From Macrothele yani (taxonomy: Eukaryota; Arthropoda; Arachnida; Araneae; Macrothelidae), in NCBI GenBank assembly GCA_039090855.1, contig CM077016.1, positions 55,291,936 to 55,355,935 of the forward strand: a stretch of DNA of 64,000 nucleotides, in the 5' to 3' direction. The position numbers and the translations under genes are program-made. Below the pieces are notes generated by a model, which did no database searches, was not told the origin of the DNA, and worked only from the letters and a program-made list of their open reading frames with translations. Shown here piece after piece: positions 11,387 through 22,149 of the stretch (its first letter is position 1; the number at the start of each line of letters is the position of its first letter).

Positions 11387-12812
11387 CACTGACGAAAAAA
11401 AAAATCCCAACACCAAGAAGGGGTTGTGTTAGATAAACGGCAGTAGGTAGGCGGTGAGAGTACATCTGTAAGATGACGTCTATGCAAATTTCGCGCTCGG
11501 CGAATACGTGCGGCGCTAGTAGCGCGCCTCGGAATATTCAAAGCAGGTTTGCTGTAAATACACGCTGTAACGTTCGTGAGCGTTAGGTATCGTTGAGATT
11601 CAACGTAGTATGTTGATGTTAGTCGAGAATGCCTTTAAGAAGACGAAGAAGCCATTATCAACAGCTCACGGAGTTTGAACGAGGTCGTGTAATAGGGCTA
11701 CGAGAAGATGGATTTTCTTTCCGCAATATTGCAGAACGACTTGGCAGGAATGTAGCCACTGTGCATGATTGTTGGCAGCGGTGGTCAAGGAAAGGTACTG
11801 CCTCAAGAAGACCGGGTTCCGTCCTGCCACGTGGCAGTACTGAGAGAGAAGACCGCCGTGTACGGCGTATGGCCGTGACGCATCGTACCGCGTCTGCGGC
11901 AGCAATTCGAGCTGCAGTTGCCACCACAGTGACACAACGAACTGTTACAAATCGGTTACTTGAAGGACAGCTCCGAGCCAGACGCCCTGTAGCGTGCATC
12001 CCACTTACTCCAAACCACTGCCGTTTTGCGACGTCGGTGTAAAGCAAGAGCTCATTGGAGGACGGAGTAGAGATCTGTTGTGTTTTCTGATGAAAGCCGG
12101 TTCTGCCTGGGTGCCAGTGATGGCCGTGTGTTGGTTAAAAGGAGGTCAGGTGAGCGCCTGCAACCAACCTGTCTGCGGCAGAGACACACTGGACCTACAC
12201 CTGGAGTTATGGTCTGGGGAGCAATTTCCTATGACAGCAGGAGCACTCTCGTGGTTATCCCACGCACCCTGACGGCACAGTTGTACGTCGGTCTGGTGAT
12301 TCCACCTGTTGTGCTACCATTCATGAACAGCATTCCAGGGGGTGTTTTCCAACAGGATAACGCTCGCCCGCATACCGCTGTTGTAACCCAACATGCTCTA
12401 CAGAGTGTCGACATGTTGCCGTGGCCTGCTAGATCACCAGTTCTTTCACCAATCGAGCACGTATGGGACATCATTGGACGACAACTGCAGCGTCACCCCC
12501 AACCAGCATTAACCGTCCCTGTATTGACCGACCAAGTGCAACAGGCATGGAACTCCATCCCGCAAACTGACATCCAACACCTGTACGACACAATGCATGA
12601 ACGTTTGCGTGCTTGCATTCAACATTCTGGTGGTTACACCGGTTATTAATGTACCAGCATTTCACATTTAAAATGGCTGTTCTCGCGCTTACAATAAGCT
12701 GTGATTTTGAAACCTTAATCGGTTAAATATGTTACCTATACAAATGTATTGCCGCCATTTCATTCTTCTACAACTATTTTTTCGTGGTGTTGGGATTTTT
12801 TTTCCGTCGGTG
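11387..12812 (+). mobile_element. Full-length Tc1/mariner element, transposase dead
   Basis: A 1,426-bp element with TA at 11385-11386 and 12813-12814. The ends are CACTGACG...A-run...TCCCAACACCA on the left and the inverted TGGTGTTGGGA...CCGTCGGTG on the right, about 34 bp each with a few mismatches. It lies in the intron between SET exons a and b. The 163 bases after the transposase stop include the right terminal repeat that copy 1 lacks. Confidence 0.92.
11629..12649 (+). pseudogene. Tc1-type transposase pseudogene (copy 2)
   Basis: Same coding layout and same two shared lesions (extra T near 12029 and TAG near 12069) as the copy at 2189. All three catalytic acidic residues remain: FSDES, QQDNARPH and SPIEHVWD. 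It differs from copy 1 by eight base changes between 12303 and 12441, including QQDN for QLDN, and has PVLSPIE where copy 1 has the usual PDLSPIE. Confidence 0.9.
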
Positions 12813-14936
12813 TATGTTACAGTATTAGGAATGATTAATTGATTAAAATTAAAATTTTCAGCTCAGTAACGTGCAGATCCATCGCCATACTTTTAATTTT
12901 GCTCATGCCAAATAAGGTCTGGCATCTGGCGTAAAAGTAAATTAATGCTGAAAGTCATAAAAACAAATATGATTTATGTACCAAATTTATGATTCAAATT
13001 TTGCAACAATATGACGCATCATATAGTGATGATTCAAACTTAAAATAGTAATAGAATGTGCCGTAGATTATCTGCGATTGTCACAATACACCCTTACATG
13101 AAACGTGATAATATTGCCAAATCCCCCCTTCAGTAAGGTGCATGTTCCACCTTTAATAATTAGTGATATAATTACTCAGCAAGGCACAATAGAATCTATT
13201 TTCGATGTACACATATGTTGCTGAAAAGTTTATTGAATTCCACAATACCTCTTCTCATTCGTGCACAAGCTGGATCGGAATGCCCTATATATTATCTCAA
13301 CAGGATAAAAATCTGGTAACATGGCTGGTCAGGTACGTTTTTTACATCTCGTTTGGGGAGCCCTATGGTAATGCTGTTGGAATATGGAATAAGGGTCACG
13401 ACTTCTTTCGATCTATGCCATGCACGCACCTTCGAGTTGTGTTGTAGTGGGATCCTCAAATTCATTGCACTAAGCTACCCGTTGTCATCTGTCCATGTTC
13501 CAGTGCTGATGTTGCTTCGCTCACTGCAGCTTCGCAGATTAGTTACATGTTCATAACAGAGGTACTTGACGCGGGCGTCATTTGCTTCAGCCCATTCGTG
13601 TCATAGTATACCAAGAAAGCTCTTTGCGCAAACCTTTGTAAATGCTCCTACTTTGAAAACTTACTTTATCTTCTCCTGTATAGCCATTTGTTCGAATGTT
13701 ACAGTTTTCGAAAGATGCGGTCATCACCCCGAACATAAGTGCCGATTTGCGGCCACATATTTACCGTCGATTGCTGGTTTTCAAGTCCTGGTACACACGT
13801 GCCAGTGTTGCACGCAGAACGCCAGACCTGCAGTAGCGCAGATGCAGCACCCCATTTTCCTCATACAGAATATCAGCCCACATTGAACTCGCTAAGTTCG
13901 CCGTGTTTATTGATGAACACAACTGGAGGTATGATATACAGAAGGCACGCGTATGACATATTTATAGCTTGCAGAGGGCGTCACGTGGGTGCATTATTTA
14001 AGTTCATCATTTTGCCAGATATGAGAGGAAGAGACACACTAATTACTTTCTATTGAATTTCTGTTTTCCAATGAAAGTTGGAATTTTTTACAGCTTTTGA
14101 AATTTCTTGTCCATCATTTTGAATTCCGTGCATTGTTTTCTAAAGAATGCATACTTTTTAAATATATTAAATGAATGCTTTCATATAATTTTCAATATGG
14201 GGCAAAACCCTCAGTCACGTCTTCCCACTTAACAACACTGCACCTGTCTGTTCATCCTATGATCTGGCTGAAGTCTCCTGTTGTTGTTTTTCACATGTAC
14301 GGCTATAAATATAACACCTTTTCCTTTCTTTTCCCTAACACAGTCATGTTTTATGACTGTGTTTACTTTGTGTTTTAGATGCAGATAACAGAGAAAGGCG
14401 ATCAACAGTAACGCCTCTTGTAGAATTCAAATATTTTTAACTTCAGTTTCCAACTATTTAATTTTGTGTTACAGTCTCACTCTTTTTGTTTTAGAAAGGA
14501 AGGTCTGTTTCGAAGCTGAATCATTTTTGTCCACGAAAAAGTGCTCGGCACTTTATTGTTTGCTTTGTATATGAACTCATATTAATTTCGAAATTAAAAA
14601 CTGTTTCATGAATAAAAATGGTATTAACAGAGCATTAGTCAGTTGTGCTAAAATAATCTTTACTGTGTCTTACAAAAGATATGCTTGAAATATCCTTCCA
14701 GAACAGGAACTTTATGCGGTGTCTTTTTGTGTTCAAACACCTTTAAATGTTTCTTTGTTTGATATTTCGGAGAGAACTTTTCTAACGTGCCTCCTGAAGA
14801 TTAAGACTTTATGTGTAATATTATTAACACTTACTTCATTTGATGCGACTGAAAATTGTTGTATGATTTCATGTACTCATAGCTTTGTATATTAAGATAT
14901 GCTTTACTGGCATTTCATTGAATTCAATCTTTACAG
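12813..14936. other. Intron between SET exons, no further insert recognised
   Basis: This part of the intron is AT-rich, with a somewhat GC-richer patch at 13,560-13,900 that has open frames of about 100 codons but no recognisable protein. The acceptor at 14931-14936 (TTACAG) leads into SET exon b. Confidence 0.5.
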
Positions 14937-15204
14937 CTCCTGAAATCTGGAAAGCACACCAAATACATAGACGGAGAAGATTTAGATAAATCCAACTGGC
15001 TGAGATATGTTAACTGTGCCAACAGTGAGGAGGAACAGAATCTCGTTGCGTTCCAGTACAAACAAAAGATCTATTACCGAACGTACAAGCCAGTGGATTT
15101 TGGAATGGAATTGTTCGTCTGGCATGGTGAGGAGTATGTCAGAGAATTAGGAATACCAACAAAAGAAAAAGATCCATTAGAGGCAAAACATCAGAATAAC
15201 CCAG
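14937..15204 (+). CDS. PRDM9: PRDM9-like SET domain exon b with post-SET start
   Basis: A 268-nt exon (89 codons plus 1 nt) between TTACAG and GTGAGA. It encodes the second half of the SET domain: NWLRYVNCANSEEEQNLVAF, KIYYRTYKP and ELFVWHGEEYVRELGI. Residue order matches vertebrate PRDM9 almost one to one. The Tyr equivalent to human Y341 (YYRT) is kept. The position of catalytic Y357 (VWYGDEY in human PRDM9) is His here. The exon ends in phase 1 after HQNNP, where vertebrate genes continue toward a first zinc finger and then the C2H2 array. No such array is visible in the rest of the window. Confidence 0.9.
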
Positions 15205-15942
15205 GTGAGATTACGTTCGGCAAATAATGAATAATATGTCTGCCTTAACTTACTGGTAATGCAATTATTTCTTCCATTTGTCCATGTGATTATATAAAAG
15301 CGAACTACAAAAATAGTTTTTTAAAATAACAAATTTGTTTTTTTCATATTGAATGTGATCTTCAAATCCCTTCCTGTTAAATGTTCATTGAAAGATGAGA
15401 GTCAGAATAGGGAAAATTTAAAATGGAATTTGTGGAGGTGAATTTTTATCTTCACTAAAAGTCACATCTGCATTTGATGGTAACATTTACGAGAAATCAT
15501 AAGTTCTGAGTATTCTTATTCAGCAACTTCGCCTATTTCGAACTAGTAGGACTAAAAGCAGGGGTCGTGAGATTAAAAATAATCTACCCATACCCTACAA
15601 GAGTGACAGGGAGAGAGAGAGAATAGTTGGATCACATAGTTACAGTAATGTACAGTTTTGTTTCATTTTGCTCTTATCATTCTGTTTGTTCTAATGCTAG
15701 CGTACAACACGCGGTTATTCATATAAGCAGGATTTTCATAAATTTCATTAAGTTGTCTTGTACGTGAATGTTGAAGTAACCAGGTTAAATCCGAGGAAGA
15801 GATTTGAAGTTGTTCCCTTTTTGACAGGGATTGGTGGAAGAATTGCGAATCTTTATATTTAATTTTCTTTTGAGATATAGAATACTGTAACTAATTATGT
15901 CTTGCAGAACGACCCCTCCATTTGTTTGTTTCGACCCCTCCA
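15205..15942. other. Sequence after SET exon b, no gene seen
   Basis: Begins with the splice donor GTGAGA. AT-rich, with a short GA run near 15612-15622 and a directly repeated 'cgacccctccatttg' motif (15910 and 15932) next to the end of the following transposon. No zinc-finger coding text is present. Confidence 0.5.
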
Positions 15943-16851
15943 TTTGTTTTGTTTTGTAGCTAATGAATTGATTTTTAACTTGACATACTTTAAATATGCA
16001 TGTTATAATTATTAGTAATTAAAAAAATCCACTTTTTAGATACAAAATTTTGGTTTTTCTGACATTTAACAATTTTTTTTCTTACACTAAGAAAAGTTTT
16101 TTTAAATAAATAAAGATGGCAATGTGTAGTCCACCAATGGTAGTTTTACAGCAAATTTTATTTATTGCCTAACATATATACAGTCTATACAATTCAACTT
16201 CAAAATATGCAAAAGTACGAAAATGCACTATTTTCAAGTAGCAATAACTGAAAAACCCCATTTTTTAAAAACCTTAAAACTTGACCTTATGTTGTCCTAA
16301 TAGTATATTATCAATTGGTGGGGGCAGAGTTGTGTGTTTTTGCCTCGTAAATTTTGAACGTTTTTGAAAATGACACTTCTCCAGCATTTGCAGGTCGCAG
16401 AAAAACACTACAAAGTTTTGTTTTAAATTAGCTCTGAAAGTTAAAATATAGGCTAGTAGACTAATTATAATACTTAAAGTAAAAATATTTAAAATATTAA
16501 TCTAGTAAATAAAAAATAAAATAATTTTAATTATTATATAATAAATTCTGTAATAAAGTTACAGTTGTTAAATGAACTGACCTAGTCTTAATGCTTAAAC
16601 AACAAATAAGCTTGTTCTACACCTGTGCAATGCTGAATCAACAGGATCATACATGCACATGCATGACCAGTGTTTGCTCACTGCACAGCTAATCAACTGT
16701 CTCACTGGCCCCTCCCCCTCCATGGTCACACCCACCTGTGCTATAACTTCTGTGCAGTCTGTTCTTTTGTTTGGAAGAGTAACACTTGATATGTGTTTGT
16801 GATTTCTCAGATATGTTTTTTACATTTTTGCTGAATAGGCCTATTTAATAA

Positions 16852-17168
16852 TGTCAGATTATCATAGTTCTGAACGAATTAAGTGTGTGGACTATATTAG
16901 AAGACACAAAAAAACTGTATACAAAAGTAAGAGTGTGAGGTTATGTGGTGTTGGTGATATAGCTAATTCAATTCAAAGGATTGTAGGTAGGTCTGTTATT
17001 GTAAAAAGTAATGACAGTTTGTGAAGTAATTGTGTTGTTTTTTATAAAAAAAAATTTGGGGAACTTACAAATGAACCTGAACAATAAATTTCATCTGATG
17101 AACCTTTTATTGCAAGTGAGGAGATTGTAAATGCTGTCAACAAAAGGATTAACATTCTTAATGTAAAT
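16852..17168 (+). pseudogene. Broken N-terminal part of the transposase ORF
   Basis: An ATG at 16852 opens a frame starting MSDYHSSERIKC and running through CGVGDIANSIQRIVG. It ends at a TGA near 17021. The text just before 17169 (SSDEPFIASEEIVNAVN) is in frame with the long ORF but cut off upstream by a TAA near 17083. Together these look like the original N-terminus, now interrupted by at least one stop and a frame change. An intron across the region would be an alternative, since GTAGGT follows the IQRIV codons. Confidence 0.5.
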
Positions 17169-19214
17169 ATGTCGCCATTGAAATCCCCTTCACAAGTTAG
17201 GCCTGAGAGGAGGCAAAGTTATGTAAAAAGAAAAAAGTTGAAATTAGAGGAAGTACTAGTAACTGCATCTGTGAAGAAATTAGAAGAAGTGTATAGTGTC
17301 AATGATGACATTTCAAGTGAACCTTCTGCTGAAAAACCTGACTGTTATACTTGCAATCAGTGGTTTTTTAACATTAACACAGCTCTTCAAAATTCTAAAT
17401 ACAATGAAAAAGTGCAATTGTTGACACTGTTACCACATACTTTTACTAAAACGCAACTGGAGGCAAAGTTACCTTCAGTATCAAAGTACATCATAGATAA
17501 GTCACGTAGTGTTAAAAAAGAAAAAGGAATTTATGCTAAACCTGATCCCTACAGTGGACATCCATTGTCTGCAGATACTAAGGCAATTGCTTTGTCATAC
17601 TACCTAGATGACAGCAAAGACTGCACAAGAGAGAGTCCAAACAAAAAAGATGTTATATGTGTTAAAGATGGTAATGGTGAGAAAGTTAAAAAGGCAAAAA
17701 GATTTATGACAAGATCAATCAAAGAGACATACAGTATATTGAAAGAGGAAAACGAAGGAATAAAAATTGGACTTTCAAAATTTTATTCACTATGTCCAAA
17801 GTCGGTGAAAATTCAACCTATACAAGCAGTTTGTACTTGCATTTACTGTAGTAATCTTACACTAATAAGCATAGCTTTCCAAAATGTAACTAATGAAAAG
17901 TATACTGAAGAGGCTCTTTTACTTAATAAGTGTTTGTGTAACAAAACAGACAATGAAGATTGTTGGCTCCAAATGTGTGGTGACTGTCTCGGTACAGATG
18001 CACTGACAGCTGATACTCTTGGCTTGTTGAATGAAGAAGTTACATATGCTATTTGGGAACGTAATGACCTTATAAAGAAAACTGTACCTACTGAAAGGTT
18101 CCTCGAAGATGCTAGACATTGGATTAATAAAGCAATTCCTCATAATTATATCCAAAAAATCCAGAGAGAAGGAATAGCCAAAGCTAAAATCTCTGCGAAA
18201 GGGAGTTCTGTGCGTGTTTTACATTTTGATTTTGCAGAGAACTGGTCAGTTATATTGCCTGATGAGATACAAAGCTATCACTGGCAAAATGTACAAATCT
18301 CATTGTTTACATGTGTTGCACAAATTGGTCAAGTGAAAGAAAGTTTTGCAGTAGTGTCTGATGATATAACCCATGACACAGCTCATGCTCTCTGTGCCAT
18401 AGGTCTTATAAAAAATGACATTTCAAAATCGTATCCATTGGAAACTAAGACCTCAGTAGTTTACGTTTCAGATGGAGCTGCCGCACATTTCAAAAATCGA
18501 TATCACCTTCATGAGTTGTCTAAGGTTAATCCAACTATAGAAAGAAAGTGGATATTTTCAGATACTGGGCATGGTAAGAGTGCATGCGATGGTATAGGTG
18601 GCATATGCAAGCACTCTGCTACAAGATTTAATCTACAAAAAGAATCTGTGGAAGCCATAAGAGACGCAGCTTCATTTGTTTGTACAATTTCAAATCTTAT
18701 ACGTAATACGAAAATACTACACCTCAAAAGTAAAGTTGTTCAAAAATTCAGGTCTTGTAAAGAAAAAGAATGGATCACTGTAAAACCTGTTGTAGGATTA
18801 CAATCTCAGCATTATTGGTTGGTGCAAAATAATGAAGCTTATATGGCAAGAACAATTAAACATAATGTGCAGAAAGTAGAAATAACAAGCCAAGTAAAAA
18901 ACAGGTACTCTTTGAGTGATTTCATAGTAGGTCAATTTGTTGGGTGTGTATATAATGATTATTGGTGGAAGGGACAGATAAAGAGCATATCTCTAGAGCT
19001 CGAAGACATTACTGTGTCGTTTATGCATCTCCATGGCCCAGCTAAAGGGTTCCAATGGCCAGAGGAATGTGGAAAGAGAGAGGATGTATGTGCAGTGCCA
19101 TTAAACAATGTAGTGCTAAAGGTGAAGGAACCCACTCCCAGCGGACAATCTGCTCGACTCCACATTTTTTATACCAAGGAGCTGAACCAGATCCAACAGA
19201 TCTGCAGTGTCTGA
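17169..19214 (+). CDS. Transposase-like protein, 681 codons
   Basis: A long intact frame in the middle of the TIR element. A Cys-rich segment (about residues 216-275, with CTCIYCSN and CGDCLGTD) is followed by a likely DDE-type core: an Asp in HFDFAENW near 353, an Asp in YVSDGAAAHFKNRY near 434, then GHGKSACDGIGG near 468-479. A C-terminal module (about 584-650; GQFVGCVYNDYWWKGQI, FMHLHGP and WP) looks like a small SH3/Tudor-like fold. Proteins with the same DG...FKNR and GHGK..DGxGG signature are common, mostly uncharacterised, in animal genomes. I recognise the family but cannot assign a named superfamily. The start at 17169 is probably internal to the original ORF. Confidence 0.75.
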   Translation: MSPLKSPSQVRPERRQSYVKRKKLKLEEVLVTASVKKLEEVYSVNDDISSEPSAEKPDCYTCNQWFFNINTALQNSKYNEKVQLLTLLPHTFTKTQLEAKLPSVSKYIIDKSRSVKKEKGIYAKPDPYSGHPLSADTKAIALSYYLDDSKDCTRESPNKKDVICVKDGNGEKVKKAKRFMTRSIKETYSILKEENEGIKIGLSKFYSLCPKSVKIQPIQAVCTCIYCSNLTLISIAFQNVTNEKYTEEALLLNKCLCNKTDNEDCWLQMCGDCLGTDALTADTLGLLNEEVTYAIWERNDLIKKTVPTERFLEDARHWINKAIPHNYIQKIQREGIAKAKISAKGSSVRVLHFDFAENWSVILPDEIQSYHWQNVQISLFTCVAQIGQVKESFAVVSDDITHDTAHALCAIGLIKNDISKSYPLETKTSVVYVSDGAAAHFKNRYHLHELSKVNPTIERKWIFSDTGHGKSACDGIGGICKHSATRFNLQKESVEAIRDAASFVCTISNLIRNTKILHLKSKVVQKFRSCKEKEWITVKPVVGLQSQHYWLVQNNEAYMARTIKHNVQKVEITSQVKNRYSLSDFIVGQFVGCVYNDYWWKGQIKSISLELEDITVSFMHLHGPAKGFQWPEECGKREDVCAVPLNNVVLKVKEPTPSGQSARLHIFYTKELNQIQQICSV

Positions 19215-19972
19215 ACTTTATGTAAACTTACTCTGTAATTATTTTAGTATAATGTTTATAGATCACAGCTAACATGGAGTTGTTTACGATTATTTGTTTT
19301 AGTGTTACAGAAATCAGAAAATTGTAAAAAGACAAACAGTTCAATGAGTTCTCGGTTTTTCACATTTTCTGTTTTTCTTTTTTCATTATTTTTTTCTAAA
19401 TGAGTAACTTAAGTTTACTTATAAAAGTGTTCAGTGGAGCTTAAAAATCAGGGTGGCTTTAAAATTTCATTGTAAAGAACAATTGTATACGTTTTTGTAT
19501 CGTTTCTATTTGCGACCCGCAAATGCTGGAGAAGTGTCATTTTCAAAAAAACTTTCAAAATTTACGAGGCAAAAACACACAATTCTGCCCCCACCGATTG
19601 ATAATATACTAATAGGACAACATAAGGTCAAGTTTTAAGATTTTTAAAAAATGGGATTTTTCAGTTATAGCTACTTGAAAATAGTGCATTTTCGTACTTT
19701 TGCATATTTTGAAGTTGAATTGTATAGACTGTATATATGTTAGGCAATAAATAAAATTTGCTGTAAAACTACCATTGGTGGACTACACATTGCCATCTTT
19801 ATTTATTTAAAAAAACTTTTCTTAGTGTAAGAAAAAAAATCGTTAAATGTCAGAAAAACCAAAATTTTGTACCTAAAAAGTGGATTTTTTTAAATTACTA
19901 ATAATTATAACATGCATATTTAAAGTATGTCAAGTTAAAAATCAATTCATTAGCTACAAAACAAAACAAAAT

Positions 19973-20227
19973 TGAACTGAATCGCCCAAATAGTTTAAAC
20001 ACAATAACATTTTTAAAATATGCCGTTTTTGACATTCCTTTCAAAAAACGCGTTTTTCACCAAATTTCAAAATGGCGCAGCAAGTGATATAAATTATTTT
20101 GGAGCAAATCCCTTTGGAATATCTTATATCTGTAGTAGGAGTAGCTACTGTAATTTTTTGTAACAAATCTAAGGGGGTCAACTGACACATGTTGGTATTC
20201 TCTGCCTGAATTGAGATGGAATGGGCC
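19973..20227. other. Spacer between two inverted-repeat elements
   Basis: AT-rich with no coding sense. It contains the phrase TGCCTGAATTGAGATGGAAT at about 20202-20221, which recurs in similar form at 22186-22205. Confidence 0.4.
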
Positions 20228-21791
20228 ACATACAAATGTGCACTTTATTTGTAATTTTTTGCGTGTCTGTGAAACTGCTAGTTTCCGCGTTTCGGCAGCG
20301 TTAAAAACAGCCGATTTTGAAAAATCTCCAACTTTGCCAACGATTTCCGCAAAAAGGCCATTTTTTTAAATTCTGAAAATTAAATCACTGTTTTATTATC
20401 AACAGGAGAATATCTGTAAATTTTCACGGACCTAAAAACGCCCGTTTCCGAGTTAGACGCGTTTGAAAGCCTACGATTTTCCGTGTTCTAAAGTTGCCAT
20501 TTTGGAAAAATCTCAGGCGCAAAGTACGTATTTGTCTTACCCGAATCAAAGCGTTAGATATTCTTTGCCCGAATGATGGAATGAGAGCATTGGATCAGCT
20601 GGCCCTGGTTGGATACGTCCACCTCACCTGAGTGATGACATGCCTAAAAACTGTCGGGGGGGGGGGGGGCAGTAAAAAAAGAAAATTCTTGCTGCTCCAC
20701 TAACCCTTTCAAAAAATTGAAATCTTCGAATATGTTTTAAATAGATAAAAATCTTTACACCATTATAAGCGCGTAAGTTGTTATATGTATTCTACTTGTA
20801 AAATCAGCTGATTGAACAGGAAATATACTCAACTTACATTTTATGAATGAGCAAGCACGCGTATGTGTTAATTGTTATTTATTTAGTAGATTAGACAATT
20901 GCCATTATGTTTTGGAAAGGAGGTATGCAGAGTTTGTGTAGCGACCAGCGCTATCAAACCTCAACCCAGCAGCGAGGTCAAGAGCATTGCAACCCCCCCC
21001 CCCCCGTTCGCAGAGGACAAAACTCTCCTGAGCGAATATTTTACTATTACGAAAAACTGAGAAGTTAATTTTAGCAGCTATAACAAAACAGCAAGTGCTC
21101 TTCTGACAGTAGCCTACATTTAGCAACTCGCAGAAAAACTCAAGGGTGCTTAGCCGTCGAAAATTAACTTACAGTATGTGTGCCTGCGCTCTTTTTTTCT
21201 TAAAATTATTTCACAACAGTTTTCTACTCTTTCATAGTTTTTTCTTATGCGATACGTAAACAAACAAACAACTGCTGTCTTTCACAACTCAACTTTGTTA
21301 GTGGAGCAGCAAGAATTTTCTTTATTTACTTGTTATCCCCCCAACCCCCAACAGTTTTTTAGGCATGTCATCACTCGGGTGAGGTGGACGTATCCAACCA
21401 GGGCCAGCTGATCCAATGCTCTCATTCCATCATTCGGGCAAAGAATATCTAACGCTTTGATTCGGGTAAGACAAATACGTACTTTGTGCCTGAGATTTTT
21501 CCAAAATGGCAACTTTAGAACACGGGAAATCGTAGGCTTTCAAACCGAATTCAAACATGTCTAACTCGGAAACGGGAGTTTTTAGGTCCGTAAAAATTTA
21601 CACAGATATTCTCCTGTTGATAATAAAACAGTGATTTAATTTTCAGAATTTTAAAAAATGGCCTTTTTGAGAAAATCGTTGGCAAAGTTAGAGATTTTTC
21701 AAAATCGGCTGTTTTTAATGCTGCCGAAACGCGGAAACTAGCAGTTTCACAGACACACAAAAAATTACAAATAAAGTGCACATTTGTATGT
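20228..21791. mobile_element. Fold-back (long inverted repeat) element, non-coding
   Basis: The left arm 20228-20700 is the inverted complement of 21301-21791 over its whole length, with scattered substitutions and small indels. The 600-bp centre has no long frame. The left arm contains a G run (20656-20668) that is only a broken C-rich stretch in the right arm, and the centre has a separate C run at 20993-21005. The outer ends read ACATACAAATGTGCAC. This is the structure of a non-autonomous DNA transposon. The arms do not match those of the element at 15943. Confidence 0.8.
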
Positions 21792-22149
21792 CTTTAACGA
21801 AAAAAAAAAACGAATATAGAAAAATTCCATCCGGACCTGTTTAAAAAAACCTTAAAAATTTCAATTTTTTTTAAAAATCACAAAGTTTACGATTTTTAAA
21901 AATTTTAATCACATGATGTGTAGCAAATATTAGCACCATATATTATACACACAATATAAAAAAAATACAACACAATAACTTTTTTAACTCCGCTGCAATA
22001 ACTTGCTGAAGTTAGGAAAAATAATCGTTTTCTAAAGATCTTGTTTGACGGTGCAAGATTTGAAACCCTCTATCTTGAAGGGAAAAATTTTTCTTGCCGA
22101 TAGAAAAAATATGGGTCTCTTTATTTTAGTCAAGGAACACCCCTTAATT
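21792..22149. other. AT-rich spacer, no gene seen
   Basis: Very AT-rich sequence with long A and T runs before the Tx1/L1-like element. Nothing recognisable; it may include that element's 5' end. Confidence 0.4.

Larger units (their letters stand above)
9429..12652 (+). repeat. Downstream copy of tandem segmental duplication
   Basis: This is the partner of 1-3212. Here the sequence is collinear with the rest of the PRDM9-like gene: knuckle exon upstream at 8680, SET exon b downstream at 14937. The Tc1 element also continues to its proper right end at 12812. This copy is therefore the original arrangement and the one at 1-3212 is derived. Confidence 0.85.
15943..19972 (+). mobile_element. 4-kb DNA transposon with ~460-bp inverted repeats
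   Basis: The left arm, 15943-16399, is the inverted complement of 19511-19972 with only scattered differences. The outer ends read TTTGTTTTGTTTTGTAGCTA and its complement. Between the arms lies one long transposase-like frame (17169-19214). Both outer ends lie in T/A runs, so I cannot fix the exact termini or a target duplication. Long TIRs plus a single transposase-like gene indicate an autonomous or recently autonomous cut-and-paste element. Confidence 0.88.

Noticed and set aside
13205..14056. Overlapping frames of about 80-106 codons in the SET intron
   Set aside because: No family motifs, no splice logic, and the frames conflict with one another.
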